A DNA stretch of 64,000 nucleotides from Rosenbergiella gaditana. Its GTDB lineage: Bacteria; Pseudomonadota; Gammaproteobacteria; Enterobacterales; Enterobacteriaceae. The stretch is taken from contig NZ_JABBFR010000002.1 of NCBI RefSeq assembly GCF_018494065.1, positions 124,001 to 188,000 of the forward strand, given 5' to 3'. How positions within the stretch are numbered: position 1 is the stretch's first letter; every line of letters starts with the position of its first letter. Position numbers and translations under genes: made by a program. Below are positions 42,964-51,944 of this stretch, one piece after another. The notes beneath the pieces are model-generated. The model was not told where the DNA came from. It did not search any database and saw only the letters and a list, made by a program, of their open reading frames with translations.

Positions 42964-43523
42964 AGCGCCACCAATCGCTGGGCAACGGAGTGCCTAGCCA
43001 GCTCGATCAAGGCTGAATGACCACTCAGACCAGCAAGACTGATACTGCCTTCAAGTAAAAAAGCGAACTCTTGCGCCAATAACGCCGCGTTTTGAGACTC
43101 AATCGACGATAGCTCACACAGCGCAGATTCAATAAATTGCTGAATTTGCGCTTTCTGCTCAGCCACACATCGCCGTTCTAAGGAGTCAACAGGAAACTCA
43201 GCGGCTGCATTGAGTAGACCACAGCCACGAAACCCATTCTCATACTTTTTTTCAGCATGATCTTGGTAGGCATCATAAACTGCCAAAATACGTTCTTGAG
43301 GGGTTTTTGCTTGCTCCAGTCTGCGCGCATAGAGGTCAAGCCACTGTTGATGGCGAAGGGCGAGATAATCTAAAACTAAACACTGTTTCGAGACGAAGTG
43401 ATTATAGAAGCTCTGCTTAGCGACTCCCGCACGCTTGATAATGCTATCAATACCTGTCGCATGGATACCGTGATTGTAAAACAGCGTATGGGCCGCTTCG
43501 CGTATTTTTTCTTTAGCCGACAT
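42960..43523 (-). CDS. TetR-family regulator
   Basis: A 187-aa repressor with the N-terminal helix-turn-helix KIREAAHTLFYNHGIHATGI ... GVAKQSFYNHFVSKQCLV and a ligand-binding C-terminal domain. It probably represses itself and the overlapping exporter gene through the inverted repeat at 43541-43558. Confidence 0.88.
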   Translation of the reverse strand: MSAKEKIREAAHTLFYNHGIHATGIDSIIKRAGVAKQSFYNHFVSKQCLVLDYLALRHQQWLDLYARRLEQAKTPQERILAVYDAYQDHAEKKYENGFRGCGLLNAAAEFPVDSLERRCVAEQKAQIQQFIESALCELSSIESQNAALLAQEFAFLLEGSISLAGLSGHSALIELARHSVAQRLVAL

Positions 43524-43540
43524 AGTTATAGACCCCTTAA

Positions 43541-43558
43541 ATAGACAGACCAGTCTAT
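43541..43558. promoter_or_regulatory. Probable TetR-type operator
   Basis: Inverted repeat ATAGAC-N6-GTCTAT 18 bp upstream of the tetR-type gene, in its promoter region. Its AGAC/GTCT core resembles many TetR-family operators. Confidence 0.7.
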
Positions 43559-43588
43559 CTATTTTCCGAGTTATTTCAAGTAAGACCC

Positions 43589-44341
43589 CTACTTTCCTCC
43601 CGCGAGGTCGATAAAGCTACCCGTAACATAAGAAGCTTCTTTCGATAGCAACCAGGCAATCGCATAAGCCACTTCGATCGGCTGACCCCCTCTTCCCATC
43701 GGTAATTGTGACTTTAGCCGTTCAACGCGATCGGCTTCGCCCCCCTCAGCATGCATATCGGTATAGATAAACCCAGGACGTACCGCATTCACCCGGATAC
43801 CCACAGCAGCGACTTCTACACTTAGACCACGCGTAAAGGTGTCGATAGCTCCTTTGGAGGCTGCATAATCCGTATACTCAAAAGCCGAACCCAATCTTGC
43901 CGCCGCCGATGAAACATTCACGATAGCGCCTCCGCGCCCTTGATTCTGGGTCGACATCCGCTTGACAGCTTCGCGGGCACAAAGAATTGAGCCACTGATA
44001 TTCGCGGCAAAGAGCTGCTCCAAGCGAGGGGCAGAAAGCTGTTCAATTGTTGACTGCGTGAAAAGACGGGCGGCATTGTTGACCAACCCGGTTATCGGCC
44101 CTAGCCGTTGGTCGATCTCGGCGAACATTTCAATAATTTGCTGCTCATCGCTAATATCAGCGGCGATTGCGATCGCACAACCGCCCTGCTGACGGATAAG
44201 TTCAACAACCGCTTGGGCTTCTTGATCTCGCTGCCGGTAATTAATACAGACCTTATGCCCTCGTTCAGCGAGTAATAGCGCCGTTGCCTTACCTATCCCC
44301 CGCGAACCGCCAGTGACTAAGGTAATATTTTGCTGTGCCAA
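43589..44341 (-). CDS. ygfF: Short-chain dehydrogenase (YgfF-like)
   Basis: A roughly 250-aa SDR: TLVTGGSRGIGKA (cofactor), NNAA, the catalytic YAASK block (YTDYAASKGAIDTFT) and PGFIYTDMHA. It resembles E. coli YgfF throughout. The frame extends to a GTG at 44362, but a TTG at 44341 lies after AAGGAG at ideal spacing and matches the YgfF N-terminus, so TTG is the likely start. Confidence 0.88.
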   Translation of the reverse strand: MAQQNITLVTGGSRGIGKATALLLAERGHKVCINYRQRDQEAQAVVELIRQQGGCAIAIAADISDEQQIIEMFAEIDQRLGPITGLVNNAARLFTQSTIEQLSAPRLEQLFAANISGSILCAREAVKRMSTQNQGRGGAIVNVSSAAARLGSAFEYTDYAASKGAIDTFTRGLSVEVAAVGIRVNAVRPGFIYTDMHAEGGEADRVERLKSQLPMGRGGQPIEVAYAIAWLLSKEASYVTGSFIDLAGGK

Positions 44342-44411
44342 TCCTGAACTCCTTGTTAACACATAATGAACGCTTCGTTACGGCCAGAGGTCATTAAACT
44401 AAGACGTAAGA

Positions 44412-44888
44412 TTAGCCTTGGTCAGAGGCGATAATAAACCGGGGTTGGTAGGTCACAGGAGAATTAACTGAACGCGCAATAAAACAGACAGGATGTACAT
44501 CATCATGTAATTTTCTTGCGAGATCGAGGTCGGTATTGGGTAAAACTGTAATCACCGGATGTAAGGTCATGGAGAGAAAGCGTCCCGCACCGTTAGGTAA
44601 TACTTCTCCAACCGCAGTGGGATTATCCTGATAGGCGACAACGGTTACGCTCGCAGCTGAAGCGAGATGCAAATACCACAACATATGGCAAGCCGACACC
44701 GACGACATTAATAAATCCTCAGGATTCATCTTAGTCGGGTCCCCTCCTAGCAAGGGATCGTTAGAACAGGAAATAATGGCTTTACCGGGGAGGGTAATAT
44801 CCCAGGTTCGAGCATAACCACGATAATGTGCGGTACCCTGCCCCAAGTTACCTGTCCACGTAATAGAAGAGTGGTAAGTGTGTTCCAT
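44412..44888 (-). CDS. OsmC/Ohr-family peroxiredoxin-like protein
   Basis: A 158-aa α/β protein with the two family cysteines (SACHMLWYLH; VCFIARSVNSPV), giving thiol-dependent organic hydroperoxide reduction in characterised members. It has a canonical MSSVSACHM block. Stands alone. Confidence 0.85.
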   Translation of the reverse strand: MEHTYHSSITWTGNLGQGTAHYRGYARTWDITLPGKAIISCSNDPLLGGDPTKMNPEDLLMSSVSACHMLWYLHLASAASVTVVAYQDNPTAVGEVLPNGAGRFLSMTLHPVITVLPNTDLDLARKLHDDVHPVCFIARSVNSPVTYQPRFIIASDQG

Positions 44889-45001
44889 AACCTATGCCTC
44901 AAAATGAAGTAAAGCGTTACTCAATCAAAATTCTTATGAATCGTAAAGCACTTATTGAGTCTAGTGACGGCTTGGCGTTAGAGGGGGATTGGTTGGAGTA
45001 A

Positions 45002-45028
45002 AGAGTGCAAGATGATGATTTGCACTCT
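45002..45028. terminator. Hairpin downstream of small membrane ORF
   Basis: AGAGTGCAA and TTGCACTCT form a perfect 9-bp stem. On the minus strand a TTTA follows. It lies just beyond the 37-aa ORF. Confidence 0.5.
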
Positions 45029-45046
45029 CCCACCAAGAGTTTGGCG

Positions 45047-45160
45047 TTAATACGGTTTCACATACATCACGGTAATTAGGAGTGCAGCCATGATAATACA
45101 AGGTACGACGATAACTGCGAGTAGCGTGATCATCCAGAATTTACGCTTAGACTGAGACAT
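45047..45160 (-). CDS. Possible 37-aa single-span membrane protein
   Basis: The ORF reads MSQSKRKFWM ... MYVKPY with a basic N-terminus and one continuous hydrophobic stretch of about 24 residues (LLAVIVVPCIIMAALLITVM). This is the shape of enterobacterial small membrane proteins. The ribosome site is weak (GGGCACC) and a hairpin follows the stop. Function unknown. Confidence 0.5.
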   Translation of the reverse strand: MSQSKRKFWMITLLAVIVVPCIIMAALLITVMYVKPY

Positions 45161-45312
45161 TGTGGTGCCCGTTCGGAGTCGAGAATGATGTGACATAGAA
45201 TACCGTAGAATAGCCACTCTATCTAGGTAATGAGGGCCAAAATTCTATTGACCTTCTGCACAACAACGTAAATCAGGGAATATCCTGCATAGACTGTCAC
45301 TCAGGACTCAAT

Positions 45313-45450
45313 AAAAAAAGGCCCTTCTAATGAAAGGCCAACTAGGAAATTACTTTTCTATTCAGGAAGACCTTTGTTTCCGTTCAAAGGTTTATGGCAT
45401 AGCGGCACTTATCCTTTAGTGATAGAAAATCCCTGCTCTTCGACGCTATA
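45313..45450 (-). ncRNA. Candidate small RNA ending at an orphan terminator
   Basis: On the minus strand GGCCTTTCATTAGAAGGGCC with one mismatch, followed by seven T (45313-45339), forms a good terminator. No minus-strand protein gene exists for over 1 kb upstream. An internal hairpin (CCTTTG...CAAAGG) lies before it. The 5' end is a guess. The rest of the 44.9-46.1 kb gap is AT-rich and shows no gene I can support. Confidence 0.35.
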
Positions 45451-46145
45451 AATTAAGCCTAGACCACATAAACGAGAATATAAAGGTATTTAAATTTTTT
45501 ATCGAGCTGTGATGCTATCTGATGACCAGTGTGGTGCATTACCCGACATCAACTGCCGTCGTATCGATTTTATTCGCTCTGCTTAAGTTCCCGGTAACGA
45601 ACTTCTTTCTGGAAAAAAACCACCCCACCCTGTTATGAGGCAGGATATTCATTATTTAAAGAATAACCACTAAAGGTGGAACATCTGATAACCAAAAGTT
45701 GACGCTTTACTATTTCAAGAGGCATGCTCAGATGACGAGTAAAAATAATATAGCGGTTTAAGGGGGGGTTAAAAACATAAATTATAGGGATTAACCTCCT
45801 ATAATAACAAAGATCCCCGCCCTATTTTTCTGGCAAACGCTATCTTCCCTTATTTAACCTGTACGACATTTGTAAAAATTATTCTAATTGTTAACGACCG
45901 AATTCATTGTGTCCTCTACAGGAAAAATATTTACTCCATAAAAAAATCTCTTAACCTACTTAAAAATAGGGAGATTACTTGAAGTAAATTAAAGGTGAAG
46001 GATTCAAGCTATTAAAATGACGTATTCTCACAATAGGATTTTTCGATAATAGTAATTATATTGCTAACATAATGTTACATCGACTATTTCTTGTTTTACC
46101 TTTACTCACGTAAAAAGGAGGGTAAACACTAACAAGAGGTTTTAA

Positions 46146-47366
46146 ATGGCTAATTTCACACGGCGCAATTTTATGTCTTTTGCTGCAGGGGGCACCATGA
46201 TGCTTGCTGCAGGTGAAGTGCTCGCTCATGATAACGATACAAAAGCCTATCCTTTTAAGGCCGATTTTCCTGGTCCCCACGATCCCCTTCGTGAGCAAGA
46301 AAATAAGGATTTAGTTTATCCCCCTTCGACGGACAGCGGCACCTTACCCAACCTACGCTATTCATTTAGTGATGCCCATATTCGACGGAGCAGTGGTGGA
46401 TGGACACGACAAGTCACCAATAGAGAATTGGGGGTGGCGCAAACCATTGCCGGTGTAGACATGCGCCTCAACGCAGGGGGCATTCGTGAACTTCACTGGC
46501 ATAAAGAAGGTGAATGGGCCTTCATGACCTACGGTCATGCGAGAGTCACCGCATTCGATACCGACGGAGGCTGGTTTATCGATGATATTTCCGCAGGAGA
46601 TCTCTGGTATTTCCCGCCTGGGATTCCACATTCCATTCAGGGAATAGGGAATGATGGCTGCGAATTCCTTTTAGCCTTTGATGATGGAAGCTTTGATGAG
46701 GACAGTACTTTCCTGCTTTCCGATTGGTTCCAACATATTCCGCCAGAAGTCTTAGCAAAAAACTTCAATGTGCCCGTATCAGTCTTCTCACATTTACCCT
46801 CTCCTGCAAGTGAATATATTTTTGCTGGGAAAGTGCCTGGTGATATTGCCTCAGTCACGCCCAAAAAAGGAAAAAAATCAAAACAGTCTTTTACTCACCG
46901 TATGATGCAACAAACACCCATTACCTCTGCAGGCGGTACAGTCCGTATTACCGATTCATCCAATTTCCCAGTTTCAAAAACCATCGCTGCCGCCTTAGTC
47001 GAAATAGCGCCTGGTGGGATAAGAGAACTGCATTGGCATCCTAATAATGATGAGTGGCAATATTATTTAGAGGGTCAAGGACGGATGGGGGTATTTGCCT
47101 CATCGGGTCAAGCACGTACATTTGATTATCGTGCGGGCGATGTCGGTTATGTTCCTTTTGCTATGGGGCACTATGTTGAAAATACCGGCGATACGCCGCT
47201 GCGTTTTTTAGAGTTATTTAAAAGCGATTATTATGCCGATATCTCACTTAACCAGTGGTTAGCCAGTACGCCTGTTGAATTGGTTAAGGAACACTTGCAT
47301 CTCGACGATCAGTTTATTGCGGCATTGTCGGCACAGAAAAATGCGGTAGTGAAAAACAACCCTTAA
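46146..47366 (+). CDS. oxdC: Oxalate decarboxylase (bicupin), Tat-exported
   Basis: A 406-aa bicupin close to Bacillus OxdC. Mn ligands are visible in both cupins: H117, H119, E123, H162 and H296, H298, E303, H342. The active-site lid reads DEDST (184-188) and keeps the essential Glu (E185), which favours decarboxylation of oxalate to formate and CO2 over oxidation. The N-terminus FTRRNFMSFAAGG followed by a hydrophobic stretch is a twin-arginine signal, so the folded enzyme is probably periplasmic. It stands alone in an AT-rich region. Confidence 0.88.
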   Translation: MANFTRRNFMSFAAGGTMMLAAGEVLAHDNDTKAYPFKADFPGPHDPLREQENKDLVYPPSTDSGTLPNLRYSFSDAHIRRSSGGWTRQVTNRELGVAQTIAGVDMRLNAGGIRELHWHKEGEWAFMTYGHARVTAFDTDGGWFIDDISAGDLWYFPPGIPHSIQGIGNDGCEFLLAFDDGSFDEDSTFLLSDWFQHIPPEVLAKNFNVPVSVFSHLPSPASEYIFAGKVPGDIASVTPKKGKKSKQSFTHRMMQQTPITSAGGTVRITDSSNFPVSKTIAAALVEIAPGGIRELHWHPNNDEWQYYLEGQGRMGVFASSGQARTFDYRAGDVGYVPFAMGHYVENTGDTPLRFLELFKSDYYADISLNQWLASTPVELVKEHLHLDDQFIAALSAQKNAVVKNNP

Positions 47367-47573
47367 CATTCTGCTATTTTTTGGCGGAGTTTATCACTCC
47401 GCCCTCTTCGCTTAAGCGTTTTACCCTTACTTTCCAACGTCTGAATACCCTGCACGTCATAGCATTCTAGCTGGTTACTGAAGCAGTAACTCAGAATAGA
47501 AGAAAAAAATTAGAATTTTCCTAACTTTGAACTACATTGATTAATGGGTCATTCTTTTAAAATGGAGTTAAAG

Positions 47574-48602
47574 ATGGAATTACAAAACGAAATTAAAATA
47601 ACCAACCGGATTTCTTGGGGTAGCATTATTGCAGGCGTTATCACGGTGTTAGCAGTCTCGCTACTATTAACTACTCTCGGCGCTAGTTTAGGCTTCTCTC
47701 TTCTCTCCCCCACACAGGACAATATTGTTAACGGTGCCGATAAAGCCGTAATGATTTGGACGGTGATTGCGTTAATTATCAGTTTGGCTTCAGGTGGATT
47801 TGTTGCGGGCCGCTTAGCGGGCGCGGATGGCTTAATCCATGGTTTCCTAATTTGGGGAACCACGTTACTGGTTGCAACCGTACTAGGTTTCTCTGCAGTC
47901 GGTGGTTTAATTAAACTCACAGGAAGCGCGGTAAGCTCAGTGGCTTCCGGTGCAGGTACCGTAGTCAGTGGTGCCGGCAAGGCCGTGGCAAACACTGCCG
48001 ATTTTAGCAAAGAGATGTTCGATAAATTAGGGGTTAACACCAACATTGATATGTCTGATACCAATCAAGACGTGATCAATGCGCTGAAAAAATCGAATAT
48101 TCCTGAATTACAACCTCAGTATTTACACGACCAGTTACAGCAAGCGGGGAATGATGTGATGGATGCAGGAAAATCCATTGCTACTCACCCTGAAAACAGC
48201 GATCAAATCATTAGTCAACTTACCGATAAATTGAAATCTCACACTGAGACAATCAGCAAGTCGGTTAATCGCGATGATGTTAAAAATGCGTTAGCGCAAA
48301 ACACCTCGATGACGCAAGAACAGGCGGATCAAGCGGTCAATAACTTTATTCAAGCTCGTGATAAAGCGGTACAGCAAGCGAATGAAAGTATCGACCAACT
48401 ACAAACCAAGGTGAACCAAGCTAAAGCGCAATATGCTCAATTTAAGCAAGAGGCCAAACAGAAAGCCGATGCAGCGGCAAAAGCGGCAGCAAAAATCTCT
48501 TTATGGTCTTTCGTAGCCCTACTGCTAGGCGCGATTGTTAGTTCAGTCGCCGGAATGTGGGGCGTGAATACCCTACCTAACGGTAAACGAATTAAAGCCT
48601 AA
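47574..48602 (+). CDS. Predicted membrane protein with coiled-coil region
   Basis: A 342-aa protein. The N-terminus has three hydrophobic segments (WGSIIAGVITVLAVSLLLTT; AVMIWTVIALIISLASGGFV; GFLIWGTTLLVATVLGFSAV). An Ala/Gln/Lys-rich helical region follows (QANESIDQLQTKVNQAKAQY) and then a final membrane span near residue 310. The first part resembles the PhnA-like/YrzE-like membrane family. The start was chosen from a GGAG site 6 bp before 47574. Function unknown. Confidence 0.7.
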   Translation: MELQNEIKITNRISWGSIIAGVITVLAVSLLLTTLGASLGFSLLSPTQDNIVNGADKAVMIWTVIALIISLASGGFVAGRLAGADGLIHGFLIWGTTLLVATVLGFSAVGGLIKLTGSAVSSVASGAGTVVSGAGKAVANTADFSKEMFDKLGVNTNIDMSDTNQDVINALKKSNIPELQPQYLHDQLQQAGNDVMDAGKSIATHPENSDQIISQLTDKLKSHTETISKSVNRDDVKNALAQNTSMTQEQADQAVNNFIQARDKAVQQANESIDQLQTKVNQAKAQYAQFKQEAKQKADAAAKAAAKISLWSFVALLLGAIVSSVAGMWGVNTLPNGKRIKA

Positions 48603-48608
48603 GCCAAT

Positions 48609-48637
48609 AGCCCTAATCTTAAGATTAGGGCTTTTTT
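48609..48637 (+). terminator. Terminator after the coiled-coil membrane protein
   Basis: A 12-bp perfect stem (AGCCCTAATCTT/AAGATTAGGGCT) followed by six T. The roughly 340 bp after it holds only a 45-codon open stretch ending at 48943 with no recognisable family. Confidence 0.9.
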
Positions 48638-48974
48638 GTCTCAACAATCCCTTCACCTTTTATATTCCCTTGCTGAAAAGTTAAGCGTGAAAATATCTGC
48701 TACTCGTTCAATTGGATCTTTATTCTGTGAATCCAACTTTTCATTCGGTGCAGGTTCAAAACATATCTGATTCAGCAATACGGTTCTCCTGTGGCAAAGC
48801 TGACATTTAAATCACTCTACTGAACCACTTTATCAACCGATAGTCCATCATGTTGGAGTTATAAAGGGGCTTGGGGAAGGCCGCTCAATGCTATTCTGCC
48901 GCCCCGTCTTTGATACCAAGCGCGAATTCTATCAAGCCCTGTAATGGCTCAAGACTTGTTACTCTTTTAAAATG

Positions 48975-49505
48975 CTAGAGAAGCCCCCAGCTTTTAACGT
49001 AAGCATTGATTTCACGAGGTGAAACGAGTATCAGCTTAGGTATAGTTGCCTGCTCAAAAAACATTCTATGACGAACATGGTTTTTAGGTGAATGATATAG
49101 AATATGTTTAATCATTTCCCATGTCACCGCCTCCCTTTGGGTAGTGAGACCACCGATTCTCGGTTTTGACGAATAGCATCGAGTTATATAGCGCAGCAAT
49201 GCTGTGGAGGCGGGTATATCAATGAGTAGCAGTCCCGTGGCTCGTTCTAATCGAGAGGGTATACATTTGGAGTAATTTCCTTCTATTACCCAGCGTTCTT
49301 TACGAATAGCCTCTTCATGTAACTGAAAGAAATCCTCCGGTTCACGCGGCACCCACTTTGTATCAGGGAGATGATGTAGTTGATCAAGATGGATGAGCGG
49401 TAACGAATTTTTAACGGCTATTGCTTTTGCCAGTGTGGATTTTCCGCTGTTTGATGGCCCTATGATACAAATACGTTGACCAAGATCATTTAATGATAAA
49501 GACAT
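48975..49505 (-). CDS. P-loop kinase-like protein (FlaR/topology-modulation type)
   Basis: A roughly 176-aa adenylate-kinase-like protein with Walker A GPSNSGKST, then HLDQLHHLPDTKWVPR, WVIEGNYSKCI and LLIDIPAS. These blocks are typical of the proteins annotated as DNA topology modulation or AAA family ATPase. Substrate unknown. The ATG at 49505 follows GGTGAG. Confidence 0.75.
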   Translation of the reverse strand: MSLSLNDLGQRICIIGPSNSGKSTLAKAIAVKNSLPLIHLDQLHHLPDTKWVPREPEDFFQLHEEAIRKERWVIEGNYSKCIPSRLERATGLLLIDIPASTALLRYITRCYSSKPRIGGLTTQREAVTWEMIKHILYHSPKNHVRHRMFFEQATIPKLILVSPREINAYVKSWGLL

Positions 49506-49693
49506 ATTCACTCACCGCCCCTTCACAAACGTAGAATATTTAACTAAAAAATACTTTTCAAAATTGGTACGCGACCGCCTAGCATATTTTCCCCACTACA
49601 TAACGACGGCCAATATCGCTACATTTTTGCCAATTCATGTTTTCTGCCGAGGAATGGACCGATTGTTTCCATAAAACGATGGCCCTTTCTCAG

Positions 49694-49804
49694 TCACTGC
49701 CATATTGAACGACACGGGTGGTTATGGGTTATCGTGCCGTGCAATGCTTGGATCATCCCAGTAGTGATAAAGGTTAAGGCTGTCAGTACATAACGATATG
49801 GCAT
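49694..49804 (-). CDS. Possible 36-aa secreted or membrane peptide
   Basis: A short ORF with a strong AAGGAG site 9 bp before the ATG, encoding MPYRYVLTALTFITTGMIQA followed by 16 polar residues. The N-terminus is signal-peptide-like. It may be an intact small gene or the head of a lost gene; no homologue recognised. Confidence 0.35.
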   Translation of the reverse strand: MPYRYVLTALTFITTGMIQALHGTITHNHPCRSIWQ

Positions 49805-49880
49805 GGTGAGAACTCCTTCCTCAACCCCTAGTTAGCTCACCGAAGAGACTCAAACAATCCTCGGCACAGAATCTTATCCG

Positions 49881-50090
49881 TCATTTATAGCGCAGCGAAT
49901 TCACTAGCCTATCCCAGATGTCTATCATCTGCGCTTCGCTATAACGTGTTACTTTATACTCACTGGTGAGTCCAATACTAATTTTTGGCTTATCCGGTGT
50001 CGCATCACGCTCATTCGCGTTAAAATCAAAATCATAGAACGTGTTCTTTTCATCTTTTCCCGTCCCACTACAAAATATATAACTGATTAA
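49881..50090 (-). pseudogene. 3' fragment of an unrecognised gene
   Basis: A minus-strand frame with coding-like composition reads ...CSGTGKDEKNTFYDFDF, NANERDATPDKPKISIGL, then TSEYKVTRYSEAQMIDIWDR and a stop, with no usable start and an in-frame stop just upstream. It looks like the C-terminus of a protein of 60 residues or more whose beginning was deleted. Family not recognised. Confidence 0.5.
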
Positions 50091-50266
50091 ACAATAATTT
50101 TTTTATTAACTTAAAGGAAAGATTATTTTACATTCCCACTTACTTCATGGATATTCTTAAATCAAATTTTGAGGCTTGCTAGAGCAAAATCACCTCAAAA
50201 AAGGGACATTCATACTAGATGACTTAAAAAGCGTAAACCTATATACATATTTGGATATGAAAGCGG

Positions 50267-50698
50267 ATGAGCGAAAATGTAAAATTTATGTTGCTAGCAC
50301 TTGAAACTTCACGTCTAGCCTTACCTCAATGCAGACCAAACCCACCTGTAGGTTGCGTGATAGTCCATAAGGGCAATATGGTTTCTAAAGGTTTTACACA
50401 ATCCCCTGGCCACCATCATGCAGAAATAGATGCCATCTCAAAACTAACCGTTCCGATTAGTGAGTGCGAAATATATGTCACGCTTGAGCCCTGCTCTTTC
50501 CAAGGTAGAACCCCCTCCTGTGCTCAAACACTTGCTAAAATTAAACCGCAACATGTCTATATTGCTCTCCAGGACCCTCATCCTAGAAATAGGGGCGCAG
50601 GACTTAATATTTTAAAAAATGCAGGTGTTAGCTATACGTTAGGAATCGGAAGACAAGAAGTAGAAAATTTTCTCTCGCCTTATTTTGTAACATCTTGA
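50267..50698 (+). CDS. Stand-alone RibD-like cytidine/deoxycytidylate deaminase-fold protein
   Basis: A 143-aa zinc deaminase: HHAEIDAI (zinc His and catalytic Glu) and TLEPCSFQGRTPSCAQTL (zinc Cys pair), with PNPPVGCVIV, all as in the pyrimidine deaminase half of RibD. The reductase half is absent, so it is not a complete riboflavin enzyme. AT-rich codon use and position beside insertion remnants suggest transfer. It may act on a pyrimidine intermediate or a modified nucleotide. Confidence 0.75.
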   Translation: MSENVKFMLLALETSRLALPQCRPNPPVGCVIVHKGNMVSKGFTQSPGHHHAEIDAISKLTVPISECEIYVTLEPCSFQGRTPSCAQTLAKIKPQHVYIALQDPHPRNRGAGLNILKNAGVSYTLGIGRQEVENFLSPYFVTS

Positions 50699-50794
50699 AT
50701 AGAAATTTAAAGGCTTAACATACTGATTTTATTTGAGACTTCCTATCCCAAAATTTAACCTGCTCTAACATATGCCTGTTTTGAATGGGTGTGA

Positions 50795-51082
50795 GTCTTT
50801 AGTTGAATAAATCAGACTCCGAACAACGCAGCTGAACGTAAAAACGATGTCCATGAAGTTCTGCGCAGCCCGCAGGGAAAACTTGAATAGACGCTCAATG
50901 TCCAGAATAGTCGTGATGGCGAAATCAGAATAGTGCTGAGGTCGTCTCCATGATAAAGATGCTGCGAACTCATACCAGGCTTTAATCGCGTTATCGTCAA
51001 GCCAGAAAGTGATAGCGCCGCGATGAACAAGAGCTTTGTTGTAGGTATGTCAGTGGGTAATTCTATATTTCTGTTTTGTCAC
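50795..51082 (-). pseudogene. Decayed IS5-family (IS903-like) transposase
   Basis: From a GTG at 51082 the minus strand reads MTKQKYRITH(stop)HTYNKALVHRG, then AITFWLDDNAIKAWYE and WRRPQHYSDFAITTILDIER, which is the N-terminus of IS903-type transposases with the Trp codon changed to TGA. The element then jumps to a terminal sequence TTGAATAAATCAGA near 50811. The catalytic DDE region is deleted. Confidence 0.8.
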
Positions 51083-51166
51083 GGGACGAGCATTGGTGCC
51101 GAATGATTCATGATCTGATCCTTTAACTCAGCAAAAGTTAGATTTATTCATCTAATCCTCACTGTA

Positions 51167-51421
51167 TTGAAAAAGGCACGAGGAAAATCAGATCTAATCT
51201 GGCCAGAGAATGCAGCCCCGACGTTTCATGCACAACGATCACTATCGGAGCGACTCTATCGCGAGCAGGGTATCAATACTCAAAAATTATTGGGACATAA
51301 AACATCAAAAATGACTGACCGTTATAACGACGATCGCGGTGAAGACTGGGTCACACTTTCACTAAAATCGGGGGAGTTTTGGGGAAGAATTTTGTTATCT
51401 GAAAATGCAGAGGCTGCTTGA
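51167..51421 (+). pseudogene. Tyrosine integrase 3' fragment (copy A)
   Basis: The frame encodes the last 84 residues of a phage integrase: the HxxR motif in TFHAQRSL, LLGHK, and the catalytic Tyr in MTDRYNDDRG, followed by a long tail. The N-terminal two thirds are missing, cut off near the IS5-like remnant. The apparent TTG start is not a real one. It leads within 60 bp into the first two-gene module. Confidence 0.85.
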
Positions 51422-51479
51422 ATCCGCCTAAGAGTTTGTTTATATTTTGAACTCAATTCATAAAATCAAGGAAGGATAT

Positions 51480-51944
51480 ATGGATACGGTTGAAGAGTTA
51501 AATGGAACTTATTTCTATGCAGGAAAATCAAATCTAACCGCAGAGAAACTTTTATTTATAATTTTCTGCGAGAATACTGCAAGTCAATTCGGGATTGGTG
51601 TAACTGATTTTAGTGCTGTCATCGCCATTGTCTCAGGGAGAAACAACTTAGGCACAAGAGGGAAATTCGCCAATGCCACCAAAGGTACATCTTATGCCTC
51701 TATTGGAGCAAGAGCCGTATTCAGGAAAACAAAATTCCCCCTTGGCATTTCATTACCAACCTGGCTTGGCGGTTACTCACCTTGGACGGCTCGCCGTGTT
51801 ATGGTTCGTAACATTGCACCATTTGTTGGTCGCTCAATACCTTTGTTGGGTGTGATTATTCTTGCTTCTGATCTGACACAAATTACCTACCGCACCCTAC
51901 GTGACTACAACACCATAGCACGAAGCAAGGATAAGTTATGGTAA
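51480..51944 (+). CDS. Cargo module A, gene 1: small membrane-associated protein
   Basis: A 154-aa protein starting MDTVEELNGTYFYAGKSNLT, with a hydrophobic stretch near the N-terminus (EKLLFIIFC) and one near the C-terminus (IPLLGVIILASDLTQI). It ends in a conserved block shared with its paralogue at 53390 (GRSIPLLG ... YNTIARSKDKLW); the middle is different. RBS AAGGAAGG. Its stop overlaps the next gene by 7 bp. Family not named with confidence; such proteins are annotated as phage membrane proteins. Confidence 0.7.
   Translation: MDTVEELNGTYFYAGKSNLTAEKLLFIIFCENTASQFGIGVTDFSAVIAIVSGRNNLGTRGKFANATKGTSYASIGARAVFRKTKFPLGISLPTWLGGYSPWTARRVMVRNIAPFVGRSIPLLGVIILASDLTQITYRTLRDYNTIARSKDKLW

Noticed and set aside
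48640..48943. 45-codon open stretch before the P-loop kinase gene
   Set aside because: It has a purine-rich site before an internal ATG giving only 17 residues and no recognised homology; too weak to call as a gene.
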